In this document: positions 35,577-45,020 of the stretch, piece by piece
Layout: each line of letters opens with the position of its first letter
Position numbering within the stretch: position 1 is the first letter of the stretch
Source: Sphingomonas sp. Leaf407
Lineage (GTDB): Bacteria; Pseudomonadota; Alphaproteobacteria; Sphingomonadales; Sphingomonadaceae
Direction of reading: 5' to 3'
Length of the DNA: 64,000 nucleotides
Assembly: GCF_001425385.1 (NCBI RefSeq)
Contig: NZ_LMQO01000002.1
Location: 434,001-498,000 of the forward strand
Notes under the pieces: generated by a model
The model's database searches: none
Told to the model about the DNA's origin: nothing
Seen by the model: only the letters and a program-made list of their open reading frames with translations
Program-made: the position numbers and the translations under genes

Positions 35577-38090
35577 ATGACCCCGGCCAAGACGTTCCTG
35601 CTGAGCACCGTGCTGGCCGCGCTGGGTGCCGCATCCGCCGCACCGGCACAGACCGTGCCGGCCCCGGCCCCCGCCGCGACGGTCCACCCCGAGCTTTGGC
35701 CGCGCGCCAACTGGCCGTACAAGACCGACGCGAAGATCGAGGCGCGGATCGCCGACCTGCTCAAGCGGATGACGGTCGAGGAAAAGGTCGGTCAGGTCAT
35801 CCAGGGCGATATTGCCAGCCTGACCCCCGCCGACGTCAAGCGCTATCACTTGGGTTCGGTGCTGAACGGCGGCAATTCGGCCCCCAACAACGATGAATTC
35901 GCCCCGGCGTCCGAATGGCTGAAGCTCGCCGATCGTTTCTATGAGGCGTCGGTCGACAAGTCCGACGGCGGCGTCGGCATTCCCGTGATCTGGGGCACCG
36001 ATGCGGTCCATGGCCACAGCAACATCGTCGGCGCGACGCTGTTCCCGCACAACGTCGGGTTGGGCGCGATGCGCGACCCGGCGCTGATGCGGCGGATCGC
36101 CCAGGCGACGGCGGCGGAAATCCGCGCGACCGGCATCGAATGGACCTTCGCCCCGACGATTACCGTGCCGCAGGACATTCGCTGGGGCCGTGCCTATGAA
36201 GGCTATTCGTCCGACCCGAAGCTGGTGGCGAGCTATGTCACCCAGTTCATCGAGGGGCTGCAGGGTGCGCCCGGATCGACCGACCAGTTGAAGGGGCCGT
36301 ATGTGCTGGCGTCGACCAAGCACTTCCTCGCCGACGGCGGCACCTTCGGCGGGCAGGATCAGGGCGATGCCAGGATCCCCGAAACGACGCTGCGCGACAT
36401 TCACGGCACCCCCTATGTCTCGGCGATCAACGCCGGGGTGCAGACGGTCATGGCCAGCTTTTCGAGCTGGAACGGCGAGAAGATCACCGGCCACAAGGGG
36501 CTGATGACCGACGTCCTCAAGAAGCGGATGGGCTTCGGCGGGTTCATCGTCAGCGACTGGAACGCGCATGGCCAGGTGGCGGGCTGCACCAACGCGAGTT
36601 GCCCGCGCGCGATCAACGCCGGGCTCGACATGTACATGGCGCCCGATAGCTGGAAGCCGATGTGGGAAAGCCTCGTCGCCCAGGTGAAGGCGGGCGAGGT
36701 GCCGATGCCCCGGCTGGACGATGCGGTCGCCAACATCCTGCGCGTGAAGCTGCGTGCCGGGCTGTTCGACGTCGGCAAGCCGTCGACCCGGATGCTGTCG
36801 GGTGATTACGCCCAGCTTGGCAGCCCCGAACACCGCGCGATCGCGCGTGAGGCGGTGGCCAAGTCGCTGGTGCTGCTCAAGAACAACGGCTCGCTGCTGC
36901 CGCTGAAACCCGGCGCGCGGGTGCTGGTGGCGGGTGACGGTGCCGACGATGTCGCGCGCCAGTCGGGCGGCTGGACGCTGACGTGGCAGGGGACCGGCAT
37001 CGATCCCAAATATTTCCCCGGCGCGACCTCGCTCTACAAGGGCATCGACGGCGCGGTGAAGGCAGCGGGCGGCAGCGCCACCCTGTCGCCCGCCGGCACC
37101 TTCACCGGGGCGAAGCCCGACGTGGCGATCGTGGTGTTCGGCGAGACGCAATACGCCGAGTTCCAGGGCGACATCAAAACGCTGCAACTGCGCCCCGAAC
37201 AGCGTGGCCCCATCGAGACGATGAAGAAGCTAAAGGCGCAAGGGATACCGGTCGTCGCGGTGATGCTGACCGGGCGTCCGCTGTTCGTGAACCCGGCGAT
37301 CAACGCCGCCGACGCCTTCGTCGTCGCATGGCTCCCCGGATCGGAAGGGGCGGGCGTGTCCGACGTGCTGTTCCGCCAGAAGAACGGGCAGGTGCGGCGC
37401 GACTTCACCGGCAAGCTGTCGTTCGCATGGCCGGCGACGGCTGATGCGACCGGGCCGACGCTGTTCCCGCTCGGCTATGGCCTGTCGGGTGCCGCCCGGT
37501 CGAGCGTGCCGGTGCTGTCCGAGGACCCGCGCGTGACCGAAACCGATTCGGGCGGCGTATTCATGGACAAGGGCCTGCCCGCGACGTCGTGGTCGCTGTC
37601 GGTCGGCGGTGCTGGAACCGGCGGCAACACGCGCATCACCACCGTGCCGGCGCAGTCGGGCGGCGGCCGGGTGAAGGTCAGCGCGACCGACCACGGCGTG
37701 CAGGAAGGCGCGCGGCGCTTCGAGATCGACGGCAGTGGCCCGGCCGAGATCGAGCTGCGCACCCAGTCGCCGGTCGACCTGACACGCCAGACCAATGGCG
37801 ACGTGATGCTGCTGGCGACGATGCGGGTCGATGCCGCGCCGGCCCAGCCGGTGAAGCTCGGCATCCGTACCGGGGCGGGCGGCAACGACGTGTCGCTCGG
37901 CAAGCTGGAGCTGCTGCCGGTCGGCGAATGGAAGACGATCGGCGTGCCGCTGAAATGCTTCGCCGGCAACGTCAACATGGCCACCGTCGATGCGCCGTTC
38001 GTGCTGAGCACCACCGGGCGGATGACGGTCAGCATCGCGCGCGTCGCGCTCGGCATGTCGCCCGACGTGAAGCTGCCCTGCGCGAAGTAG
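35577..38090 (+). CDS. Secreted GH3 beta-glucosidase / exo-glucan hydrolase
   Basis: The 837-residue protein has a Sec signal (TFLLSTVLAALGAASAAPAQ), then the GH3 N-terminal barrel with STKHFLADGG (Lys-His pair, near residue 248) and the nucleophile Asp in GGFIVSDWNAHGQ (about residue 325). The second alpha/beta domain and a C-terminal beta domain (from about residue 660) resemble exo-1,4-beta-glucan hydrolases such as ExoP. It would release glucose from beta-glucans in the periplasm or outside. TAGGAGAG precedes the ATG. It is divergent from the ROK regulator. Confidence 0.93.
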   Translation: MTPAKTFLLSTVLAALGAASAAPAQTVPAPAPAATVHPELWPRANWPYKTDAKIEARIADLLKRMTVEEKVGQVIQGDIASLTPADVKRYHLGSVLNGGNSAPNNDEFAPASEWLKLADRFYEASVDKSDGGVGIPVIWGTDAVHGHSNIVGATLFPHNVGLGAMRDPALMRRIAQATAAEIRATGIEWTFAPTITVPQDIRWGRAYEGYSSDPKLVASYVTQFIEGLQGAPGSTDQLKGPYVLASTKHFLADGGTFGGQDQGDARIPETTLRDIHGTPYVSAINAGVQTVMASFSSWNGEKITGHKGLMTDVLKKRMGFGGFIVSDWNAHGQVAGCTNASCPRAINAGLDMYMAPDSWKPMWESLVAQVKAGEVPMPRLDDAVANILRVKLRAGLFDVGKPSTRMLSGDYAQLGSPEHRAIAREAVAKSLVLLKNNGSLLPLKPGARVLVAGDGADDVARQSGGWTLTWQGTGIDPKYFPGATSLYKGIDGAVKAAGGSATLSPAGTFTGAKPDVAIVVFGETQYAEFQGDIKTLQLRPEQRGPIETMKKLKAQGIPVVAVMLTGRPLFVNPAINAADAFVVAWLPGSEGAGVSDVLFRQKNGQVRRDFTGKLSFAWPATADATGPTLFPLGYGLSGAARSSVPVLSEDPRVTETDSGGVFMDKGLPATSWSLSVGGAGTGGNTRITTVPAQSGGGRVKVSATDHGVQEGARRFEIDGSGPAEIELRTQSPVDLTRQTNGDVMLLATMRVDAAPAQPVKLGIRTGAGGNDVSLGKLELLPVGEWKTIGVPLKCFAGNVNMATVDAPFVLSTTGRMTVSIARVALGMSPDVKLPCAK

Positions 38091-38111
38091 TCGGGCAACC
38101 GAACCTCCGGC

Positions 38112-38220
38112 CGTCACCCCGGACTTGTTCCGGGGGCCACGGTTCGGCAAACGGTGCCGATCACGGCGCATCCGCCGGCGTGCGCGGATGGGTGGACCCC
38201 GGAACAGGTTCGGGGTGACG
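38112..38220. repeat. Palindromic repeat, family C, copy 3
   Basis: The left arm CGTCACCCCGGACTTGTTCC pairs with the right arm GGAACAGGTTCGGGGTGACG; the right arm is a little diverged. It lies between the GH3 and esterase genes and ends directly at the first possible esterase ATG (38221). Confidence 0.85.
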
Positions 38221-38256
38221 ATGGGGCAGATGGCGATGATCGGACGGAACGGTACG

Positions 38257-39768
38257 ATGGGCGGCAAGGTCGGCGCGGTGTTTGCGATGCTCGCGCTGGC
38301 GGTCCCGGCCGCCGCGCAGACCCCGCCGGTGGCCGCTCCCGCCGTGCCGGTGCCACCGCGCGTGTCGGTATCGGGGGGCATCGTCGAGGGGCAGGTGCTG
38401 CCCGACCGCACCGTGTTCCGCGGCATCCCGTTCGCAGCACCGCCGCTGGCCGCCAATCGCTGGCGCGAGCCGCAGCCGGTGGTCGAATGGACCGGCATCC
38501 GCACCACGACCCAGGCGGCGCCCGCCTGTCTCCAGAACGACTATGGCTGGAACCACCGCGACCATGTCTATGCCAGCGAGGACTGCCTGACGCTCGACGT
38601 CGGCAGCCCGGCGATGACCGGCAAGGCTCCGGTAATGGTGTGGATTCACGGCGGCAGCAACCGCGCCGGATCGGCCGAGGGCATGGTGCTGTCGTCGATG
38701 GTCGCGCGCGGGGTGGTAGTGGTCGCCATCCAGTATCGCCTCGGTATCCTCGGCTTCCTGCCGCACCGCGATCTGGCGGCTGAAGCGCAGGGTAGTAGCG
38801 GCAATTATGGGCTGATGGACCAGATTGCCGCGCTGCGCTGGGTCCGCGACAATATCGCCAAGTTCGGCGGCGATCCCGACAACGTCACCATCGCGGGCGA
38901 GAGTGCGGGGTCGCAGGACGTGTCGCTGCTGCTCGCCTCGCCGCTGGCGCGCGGGTTGTTCGCCAAGGCGGCAATGGAATCGGGTACGCCGGGGTTCGGC
39001 CTACCGTGGCGGCCGCTCAAGGAAGCGTTCCGCATCGGCGACCAGCTCGACGGTCTGATGGGGACGCAGGGGACGGCGGCGCTGCGCCGCGCCTCGGCGC
39101 AGTCGCTGCTGGCGGCAGATCTGAAGCTGCACGACGCGAAGCTGACCGCCGACGATTATCTCTATCTGCGCACCACGATCGACGGCGCGGTGCTGCCCGA
39201 CACGCCCGACAAGCTGTTCGTCACCGCGCCGCGCCGCCCGGTGATTATCGGCAGCAACCTGATCGAGCTGGACCTGCCCGGTGGCCGCGCCGCACGTGAC
39301 GGTTTCGTCGACCTGTCGTTCGGGGCCAATGCCGATGCGGCGCGAGGCTATTACCGGCTCGATTCGGCCGATCCGGCACCGCTCGCGCGCCTCGGCACCC
39401 GCAACCAGCAGATTGCGACCGACGCGACCTTCCGCTGTCCGGCGGGGACGCTGGCGAACCTGCTCGCCACGCGCGGCTGGCCGGTATGGCGCTACGAGTT
39501 CGATCTGGCGGGCGACGGCGGCACCGGGCCGACCAGCCATGCCGCCGAGATCGGCTATATCTTTCACGATCGCCGCGCCGGGCCGGTGTATCTGCAGGAT
39601 TACTGGGTGGCCTTTGCCAAGACTGGCGATCCGTCGGGCGAAGGGCTGACGCCATGGCCGCGTATGGTGCGCGGCAAGCCGGCGAACATGCTGTTCGACG
39701 CAAAGGGCGCGACCCCGCGCGACGGCGACATTCGTGGTGACATCTGCCGGCTGACGGGCGCGCTGTAA
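38257..39768 (+). CDS. Secreted type B carboxylesterase
   Basis: This is a carboxylesterase/lipase of the cholinesterase family, about 503 residues. The signal peptide is MGGKVGAVFAMLALAVPAAA. Landmarks are FRGIPFAAPPLAANRWREPQ, EDCLTLDVGSP, VMVWIHGGSNRAGSAEGM (oxyanion hole) and the nucleophile Ser216 in IAGESAGSQDVSLL, with a C-terminal His in GPTSHAAEIGYIF. In-frame ATGs at 38221 and 38236 are possible starts, but the first touches the repeat. It may remove acyl groups from plant sugars, given its GH3 neighbour. Confidence 0.9.
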   Translation: MGGKVGAVFAMLALAVPAAAQTPPVAAPAVPVPPRVSVSGGIVEGQVLPDRTVFRGIPFAAPPLAANRWREPQPVVEWTGIRTTTQAAPACLQNDYGWNHRDHVYASEDCLTLDVGSPAMTGKAPVMVWIHGGSNRAGSAEGMVLSSMVARGVVVVAIQYRLGILGFLPHRDLAAEAQGSSGNYGLMDQIAALRWVRDNIAKFGGDPDNVTIAGESAGSQDVSLLLASPLARGLFAKAAMESGTPGFGLPWRPLKEAFRIGDQLDGLMGTQGTAALRRASAQSLLAADLKLHDAKLTADDYLYLRTTIDGAVLPDTPDKLFVTAPRRPVIIGSNLIELDLPGGRAARDGFVDLSFGANADAARGYYRLDSADPAPLARLGTRNQQIATDATFRCPAGTLANLLATRGWPVWRYEFDLAGDGGTGPTSHAAEIGYIFHDRRAGPVYLQDYWVAFAKTGDPSGEGLTPWPRMVRGKPANMLFDAKGATPRDGDIRGDICRLTGAL

Positions 39769-39800
39769 GGCGGATCGATCTTCAACGCCGCGTTCGACTC

Positions 39801-39909
39801 CTCCCCTCCCTGGAAGGGAGGGGGCGGGGGTGGATTGGCCGGTTGTGGAGCGGTTGGCTTTCCTCGCAGGCCGACCCACCCCCAGCCCCTCCCTTGTCAG
39901 GGAGGGGAG
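39801..39909. repeat. GC-rich palindromic repeat, family A, copy 3
   Basis: CTCCCCTCCCTGGAAGGGAG on the left and TCCCTTGTCAGGGAGGGGAG on the right, with GGGGGTGGAT/ACCCACCCCC inner arms, match copies 1 and 2. It occupies part of the 280-base gap between the esterase gene and the small protein gene at 40052. Confidence 0.83.
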
Positions 39910-40051
39910 CAATTCCGGCGGAAGGTCGATCCGGCCGAAGCTGAACGAACTCGCCCGCGCCGCGACAATTCGACACAGTTTTCATGTGGTTGCGACAAAT
40001 CGCTGCGACAAGGGTTTCCTATCTTCGCTTCACAGCAAGAGGAGGAACCCC

Positions 40052-40384
40052 ATGAAGAAAATCGCACTTCTGATCGCCGGTCTCGGCATCGCCACCACCG
40101 CGCTCCCCGCCGCCGCGCAGGGCTGGCAGTCGGTCAACCAGCGTCAGGCGCAGATCGAGCGCCGGATCGACCAAGGCATCCGCAGCGGCGCGCTCAGCCG
40201 GCGCGAGGCGGTGAACCTGCGCGGGGAATTCCGCCAGATCGCACAGCTCGAACAGCGCTATCGCCGCTCGAACGGCCTGTCGCAGATGGAGCGCCGCGAT
40301 CTCGACCGCCGCTTCGACGTGCTGTCGCGCAAGGTGCGGATCGACCGCAACGATCGCAACAACCGTCCGGGCTATCGGCGCTAA
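40052..40384 (+). CDS. Small secreted basic helical protein, unknown function
   Basis: The 110-residue protein has a clear signal peptide (MKKIALLIAGLGIATTALPA, then AAAQ) and a mature part that is helical, charged and Arg-rich (RQAQIERRIDQGIRSGALSR, then LEQRYRRSNGLSQMERRDLD). The pattern of two similar helix-turn-helix blocks is common in unnamed small periplasmic proteins of sphingomonads. A strong AGAGGAGGAA ribosome site fixes the start. The short A/T-richer stretch before it probably carries the promoter. Confidence 0.82.
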   Translation: MKKIALLIAGLGIATTALPAAAQGWQSVNQRQAQIERRIDQGIRSGALSRREAVNLRGEFRQIAQLEQRYRRSNGLSQMERRDLDRRFDVLSRKVRIDRNDRNNRPGYRR

Positions 40385-41289
40385 GCCACCATCCCCGCCG
40401 CATAGGCACCGATGATCCCCGCATCGGTGCCGAGCGCGCCCGGCACGACGATCGGCGTCGTCGCCGGGCGCAGCATATTGGCCCGCACCGCCGTATCGAG
40501 CCGGGCGATCAGCGCCGGCGCACGCGACAGACCGCCGCCGACCGGCACGATCGTCGCGGCGATCGTGTTGAGCAGCATCGCCAGCGGACCGCCGAGCAGC
40601 ATCGCCCAAGTGTCGACCGTCGCCAGCGCGACACCGTCGCCGGCATTGGCTCCGGCGGTGATCGCAAGGCTGGTGGCGTCGATCCGGTGGAGGAAGCGGT
40701 GCAGCCGCTCGATCCCGCGCGCGCCGCCGATGGTGTCGAGGCATCCCGCCAACCCGCAGCCACAAGGGAACACCGGCACCACGTCCGGATGACCCGGCGC
40801 TGGGTGCAGTACCGCGCCATGGCCCCATTCGCCGCCGATCCCGCCGCTGCCCGACACGATCCGCCCGTCCTGCACCAATCCGCCGCCGACGCCGGTGCCG
40901 AGGATGATGCCGAATACCCGGGCGTGCCCCCGCGCGACGCCGGCGGTCGCTTCGGCCAGCACGAACGCATCGGCATCGTTGATTGCCCGCACCGGCACCC
41001 CCAGCGCCGCCGACAGGTCGCGCGCCAGCGGCCGGCGGTGGATCGCGGGTACGTTCGCGGCGGTGATCGTACCGTCCGCCGGATCGACCAGCCCGGCGGT
41101 GGCGATCGCGACATCGGCGCAAGGATGCGCGGCCAGTCCTTGCGCGAACGCCGCTACGAACCCCGGCCAGTCGCGCGGGGTCGGCACCGACCAGCGGTGG
41201 CGGATCACAGCGCCTGTCCCCACCACCGCCAGATCGATCGACGTGCCGCCGATGTCGGCGCAGAGCCGCGTGGCTATTGCCCCAGCCAT
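40381..41289 (-). CDS. ROK family sugar kinase (N-acetylglucosamine kinase-like)
   Basis: The 302-residue ROK protein has LCADIGGTSIDLAVVGTGAV, NDADAFVLAEATAGVARGHA, GIILGTGVGGGLVQDG, and a zinc site PCGCGLAGCLDTIGG. The catalytic-type Asp is in INDADAF. The CGCGLxGC-type pattern resembles N-acetylglucosamine or glucose ROK kinases. The ATG at 41289 overlaps the M61 peptidase end by 16 bases, so they are one unit. Confidence 0.83.
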   Translation of the reverse strand: MAGAIATRLCADIGGTSIDLAVVGTGAVIRHRWSVPTPRDWPGFVAAFAQGLAAHPCADVAIATAGLVDPADGTITAANVPAIHRRPLARDLSAALGVPVRAINDADAFVLAEATAGVARGHARVFGIILGTGVGGGLVQDGRIVSGSGGIGGEWGHGAVLHPAPGHPDVVPVFPCGCGLAGCLDTIGGARGIERLHRFLHRIDATSLAITAGANAGDGVALATVDTWAMLLGGPLAMLLNTIAATIVPVGGGLSRAPALIARLDTAVRANMLRPATTPIVVPGALGTDAGIIGAYAAGMVA

Positions 41290-43124
41290 GCGGTGCGGAA
41301 CGCGCGCTGCGCCGGGGTCAACGTCTGGCCGATCGTCTCGCCGCGCACGATCTCCAGCGTGGGATCGGCGGCGGGGGTGAGCGTCGCGGTGATCTCCTGT
41401 CCGCCGCGCCGGCGATAGCGGATCGGCACGGCGGCACCGGGGCGCAGCGTTGCCAGCGCGGTGGTCCACCCCGCGACGTCGCCGACCGTCGTCGTGCCGA
41501 GCGCCACGATGGTATCGCCGCGATCTACGCCGGCTGCATAGAGCGGCGTGTCCGGCGCGGGCGATTGGGCCAGCGTCACCCCGCCGTTCTCGGCGGTGGC
41601 GGCGCTCCGCCCGATCCAGCCCGGCGTGCCCGATACGGGACGCACCACCAGTCCGGCCTGCGCCAGCAGCGGCGCGAAGTCGGGCAGCGCGCTCCCCCGG
41701 ATCGTCTGCGCAAAGAACCGGTCGGCGAACGCCGTGTCGCCGGTCAGCGTGGCGAGTGCCACCCGCAGATCATCGGGGCGATACGGCCGTTCCGGCGCGC
41801 CGTGCGTCCGCCACAACAGCCGCATGTAATCGTCGAGCGACTTGCCCGGAAACCGCTGGCGCAGTTCGAGGTCGAGCGCGAGGCCGATGACCGCGCCATA
41901 GGGGTAATAGGACACGAAGATCGTCGGATCGACCGGATCGATCGCGCGCGCCGCATCGACGAACGGCGCGCGCAGGCTCATCTCCTGCGGCGAGGCGTTG
42001 ATGCGCGCGGGCAGCCGTGCCGGGCTGGTGACGATCCCGCTTAGCGTCGGCCCCAGTTGCCCCAGATACTCGTCGACGCTCATCACCCCTGCGCGACGGA
42101 TCGCCAGCGGTCCGTAATATTGCGTGAACCCCTCGGCCAGCCACAGCGACGGCGTGGGGTTGGCGCGGGTGAAGTCGAACGGTTCGAGTTCGGCGGGGCG
42201 GATGCGCTCTACGTTCCAGCTATGGAAGAATTCGTGGCTCAGCGTGCCGATCTGCTCGTCGTCGGCGTCGGCAAGCGAGCGGACGTCGGTGATGATCGTC
42301 GAATTGCGATGCTCCATCCCGTCGCCGGTGATCCACGGCAGATAATCGGCGATGAAGGTATAGGTGCCGAAATCGTACGGCGCCGGTGCGCCGAAGGTCG
42401 CGATATGCGCGCGCACGATCCGCTTCGCCTTGTCAGTATAGCGGTCCATGTCGGCGGCGCTGCCCAGATGGTGGAGCGCGAGGCGATAGGTCTGCCCGCC
42501 CTCGCGCCATTCGCGCACCATATGGTCCGACAGCTCGGTCGGGCTGTCCATCAGATATTGCAGGTTGGGCGCCCAGAAGGTGTCGCTGCGCCCCGCGACC
42601 GGCGGCAGTTGCGTCGCGACCTTCCATTTGGGATCGGGCGCGGCGAATCGCACGCGGATCGGCTGCGCGTCGTATCCGGTCGCCCACATCAGCGTGGCGG
42701 GCATGTTGAGATGCGCGTGGCTCGGATCGATCTGCGCATAGGTGCCGTCGCCGTGATCGGCGAACAGCGTGTAGGTGACGGTGACGGTGCCGTCATGGCC
42801 CGCGACGCTCCAGCCATAGGGATCATCGCGGATCAGCGTCAGCGGCCCCCCCGCCCCGTCCACCGCACGCACGTCCGACACGTTCTTGGCAAATTCGTGG
42901 ATCGCGTAGCGGCCGGGCGACGACCGCGCCATCTGCACGCGCAAGGGGCCGGCGGGAACGCCGGTCCACGTCGCGGTGATCCGCGCGCGGTGATGCGCCG
43001 CATCGGGAAAGGCGACCTCGTAGCGCACGCGAGCGGCGTCGCCCGGATCGCGCGCGGTGGATTGCGCGGCGGCGGGCAGGGCGACGCTGCTGGCCAGCAG
43101 CAGGGCAAGGATCGAACGGCGCAT
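41274..43124 (-). CDS. M61 family glycyl aminopeptidase with PDZ domain
   Basis: This is a secreted zinc peptidase of 616 residues. It has a signal peptide (SILALLLASSVALPAAAQ), an N-terminal beta domain, then the catalytic HEFFH (His297, Glu298, His301) in TLSHEFFHSWNVERIRPAEL with LWLAEGFTQYYGPL downstream giving the third ligand Glu. A PDZ domain lies at the C-terminus (NGGVTLAQSPAPDTPLYAAG, then VDRGDTIVALG). The family typically removes Gly from peptide N-termini. Its start is divergent from the type I exporter, with 132 bases between. Confidence 0.92.
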   Translation of the reverse strand: MRRSILALLLASSVALPAAAQSTARDPGDAARVRYEVAFPDAAHHRARITATWTGVPAGPLRVQMARSSPGRYAIHEFAKNVSDVRAVDGAGGPLTLIRDDPYGWSVAGHDGTVTVTYTLFADHGDGTYAQIDPSHAHLNMPATLMWATGYDAQPIRVRFAAPDPKWKVATQLPPVAGRSDTFWAPNLQYLMDSPTELSDHMVREWREGGQTYRLALHHLGSAADMDRYTDKAKRIVRAHIATFGAPAPYDFGTYTFIADYLPWITGDGMEHRNSTIITDVRSLADADDEQIGTLSHEFFHSWNVERIRPAELEPFDFTRANPTPSLWLAEGFTQYYGPLAIRRAGVMSVDEYLGQLGPTLSGIVTSPARLPARINASPQEMSLRAPFVDAARAIDPVDPTIFVSYYPYGAVIGLALDLELRQRFPGKSLDDYMRLLWRTHGAPERPYRPDDLRVALATLTGDTAFADRFFAQTIRGSALPDFAPLLAQAGLVVRPVSGTPGWIGRSAATAENGGVTLAQSPAPDTPLYAAGVDRGDTIVALGTTTVGDVAGWTTALATLRPGAAVPIRYRRRGGQEITATLTPAADPTLEIVRGETIGQTLTPAQRAFRTAWLGQ

Positions 43125-43256
43125 GACAGGTGAACTCCCCCGGACGGACCGCCCGCTTCTATCGTCGGCATCATGGCCTCGACAAGCCGGTGCGTTGGCG
43201 GCCGGTGTTCATCGTTTGCAAGCCAGCTTTTAACCTTTTTGCGTCACGGTGCCCCC

Positions 43257-45020
43257 ATGTCCCGCCCGGTTCCGCTGTCCGCGTCCGCCCCCTCCGGCAA
43301 TCTGCTGCACGAAACCGTGCGGCGGTGTCGTCGTCACCTGTGGGCGGCGGCGCTGTTCTCGGGGTTGGTCAACATCCTCTATCTCGTGCCGTCGATCTTC
43401 ATGCTCCAGGTCTATGACCGGGTCGTGCCGACGCGGGGCGAGACGACGCTGCTGCTGCTGACATTGATCCTGGCGGTGTCGCTGGTCGTCTTCGCGGTGC
43501 TGGACGCGGTGCGGATGCGGTTGCTGCTGCGCGCATCGATGCGGCTGGAACGGCGTGCCGCGCCCGGTATCCTGCTGCGCATCATGGGCAGCGACGTGGG
43601 GACGGGCAGCCAGCGGATGCAGACGCTGCGCGATTTCGACACGCTGCGCGGTACGATGACCGGGCCGATCATGGTCGCGCTGTTCGATGCGCCATGGGCG
43701 CCGATCTATATCCTGATCTCGTTCCTGCTCCATCCGTGGATCGGCGTGCTGGCGCTGGTCAGCTCGATCGTTCTCGCCACGCTGGCATGGTCCAGCGACC
43801 GCGCGACCGCCACCGCGATGCGCGACGCCAATGCCCGCGCGGTGCTGGCCAATCGCGAACAGGATTTTTCGATCCACATGGCGGAGGTCGCGCGGGTGCT
43901 GGGCATGCGCAACGCGCTCGTCACCCGCCACCTGCTCGAACGCGCCGATCTGGTGCGGCGGCAGGCGGGGATCGCGGCGATGCAGTCGCGTTTCCTTGGG
44001 ATCACCAAGTTCCTGCGGCTGTTGCTGCAATCGCTCGCGCTGGCGCTGGGCGCGCTGCTCGCCATCCGGCAGGATATTTCGGGCGGGGCGATCTTCGCCG
44101 CCTCGCTGCTGCTCGGTCGGGCATTGCAGCCGGTCGAACAGATATTGGGCGCGCTGAAACCGCTGGCCAGCGCGCGACAGGCATGGACGAACCTTACCGC
44201 CTTTTGCGACCTGCCCGAACCCGGCACCACCGTGACGACGCTGCCCGCGCCCGAAGGGCGGATCGACGTGCGCGCGCTGACGGTACGCGCGCCGAACAGC
44301 GACCGCGAAATCCTGTCCGACCTGACCTTCTCGATCCAGCCGGGTGAGATCGTCGCGCTGGTCGGTCCCAGTGGTGCTGGCAAGTCGACGCTGCTGCGCG
44401 CACTGGCGGGCGCGCTGTCGCCCGAAAGCGGCGAGGTGCGGATCGACGGCGCGGCGCTGGCCGACTGGAACCGCGAACAACTCGGCCGGCATCTGGGCTA
44501 TATGCCGCAGTCGCCGTCGCTGTTTCCGACGACGGTCCATGCCAATATCTCGCGGTTTCAGGCGGTGTTGGCCGGCGACGGTCCCGAAATCGACGAGCGC
44601 GTGGTCGCCGCCGCGACGCGGGCAGGCGCGCACCACCTGATCCTCGGGCTGCCACAGGGCTATGGCACGATGCTGTCGATGGGCGACGGTGCCGGGCTGT
44701 CGGCGGGGCAGGGGCAGGCGGTGGCGCTGGCCCGCGCGCTGTACGGCGAACCGGCGATCCTGTTCCTCGACGAACCCAACGCCCACCTCGACAGCGAGGG
44801 CGAGGCGCGGCTGGTCCAGACGCTCGAATCGCTGCGCACGCGCGGCGCGACCGTGGTCGTCTCGACGCACCGCACCGGGCTGTTGCAGGCGGTCGACAAG
44901 ATATTGTTGCTGAAGGACGGGCGTATCCAGTTGTTCGACGATCGCGACCGCGTGATCCGTGGCCCCGCCACGCCGCAAAGCGTCACCCCGCCGCCCGCCG
45001 CCGCGGGGGGAGCACGCTGA
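43257..45020 (+). CDS. Type I secretion ATPase/permease (PrtD/RsaD family)
   Basis: This is the inner-membrane ABC exporter of a type I secretion system, 587 residues. The transmembrane half starts near LWAAALFSGLVNILYLVPSI, with VYDRVVPTRGETTL as in PrtD and HlyB-related exporters. The ATPase half has Walker A VGPSGAGKSTLL, Walker B ILFLDEPNA, and an unusual signature LSAGQGQAVALARALYG where LSGGQ is normal. Unlike HlyB it has no N-terminal C39-like domain. The start at 43257 (MSRPVP) is chosen because the longer frame has no ribosome site. It is followed directly by the membrane fusion protein gene (TGATG overlap). The RTX protein at 57394 is the obvious cargo. Confidence 0.93.
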   Translation: MSRPVPLSASAPSGNLLHETVRRCRRHLWAAALFSGLVNILYLVPSIFMLQVYDRVVPTRGETTLLLLTLILAVSLVVFAVLDAVRMRLLLRASMRLERRAAPGILLRIMGSDVGTGSQRMQTLRDFDTLRGTMTGPIMVALFDAPWAPIYILISFLLHPWIGVLALVSSIVLATLAWSSDRATATAMRDANARAVLANREQDFSIHMAEVARVLGMRNALVTRHLLERADLVRRQAGIAAMQSRFLGITKFLRLLLQSLALALGALLAIRQDISGGAIFAASLLLGRALQPVEQILGALKPLASARQAWTNLTAFCDLPEPGTTVTTLPAPEGRIDVRALTVRAPNSDREILSDLTFSIQPGEIVALVGPSGAGKSTLLRALAGALSPESGEVRIDGAALADWNREQLGRHLGYMPQSPSLFPTTVHANISRFQAVLAGDGPEIDERVVAAATRAGAHHLILGLPQGYGTMLSMGDGAGLSAGQGQAVALARALYGEPAILFLDEPNAHLDSEGEARLVQTLESLRTRGATVVVSTHRTGLLQAVDKILLLKDGRIQLFDDRDRVIRGPATPQSVTPPPAAAGGAR

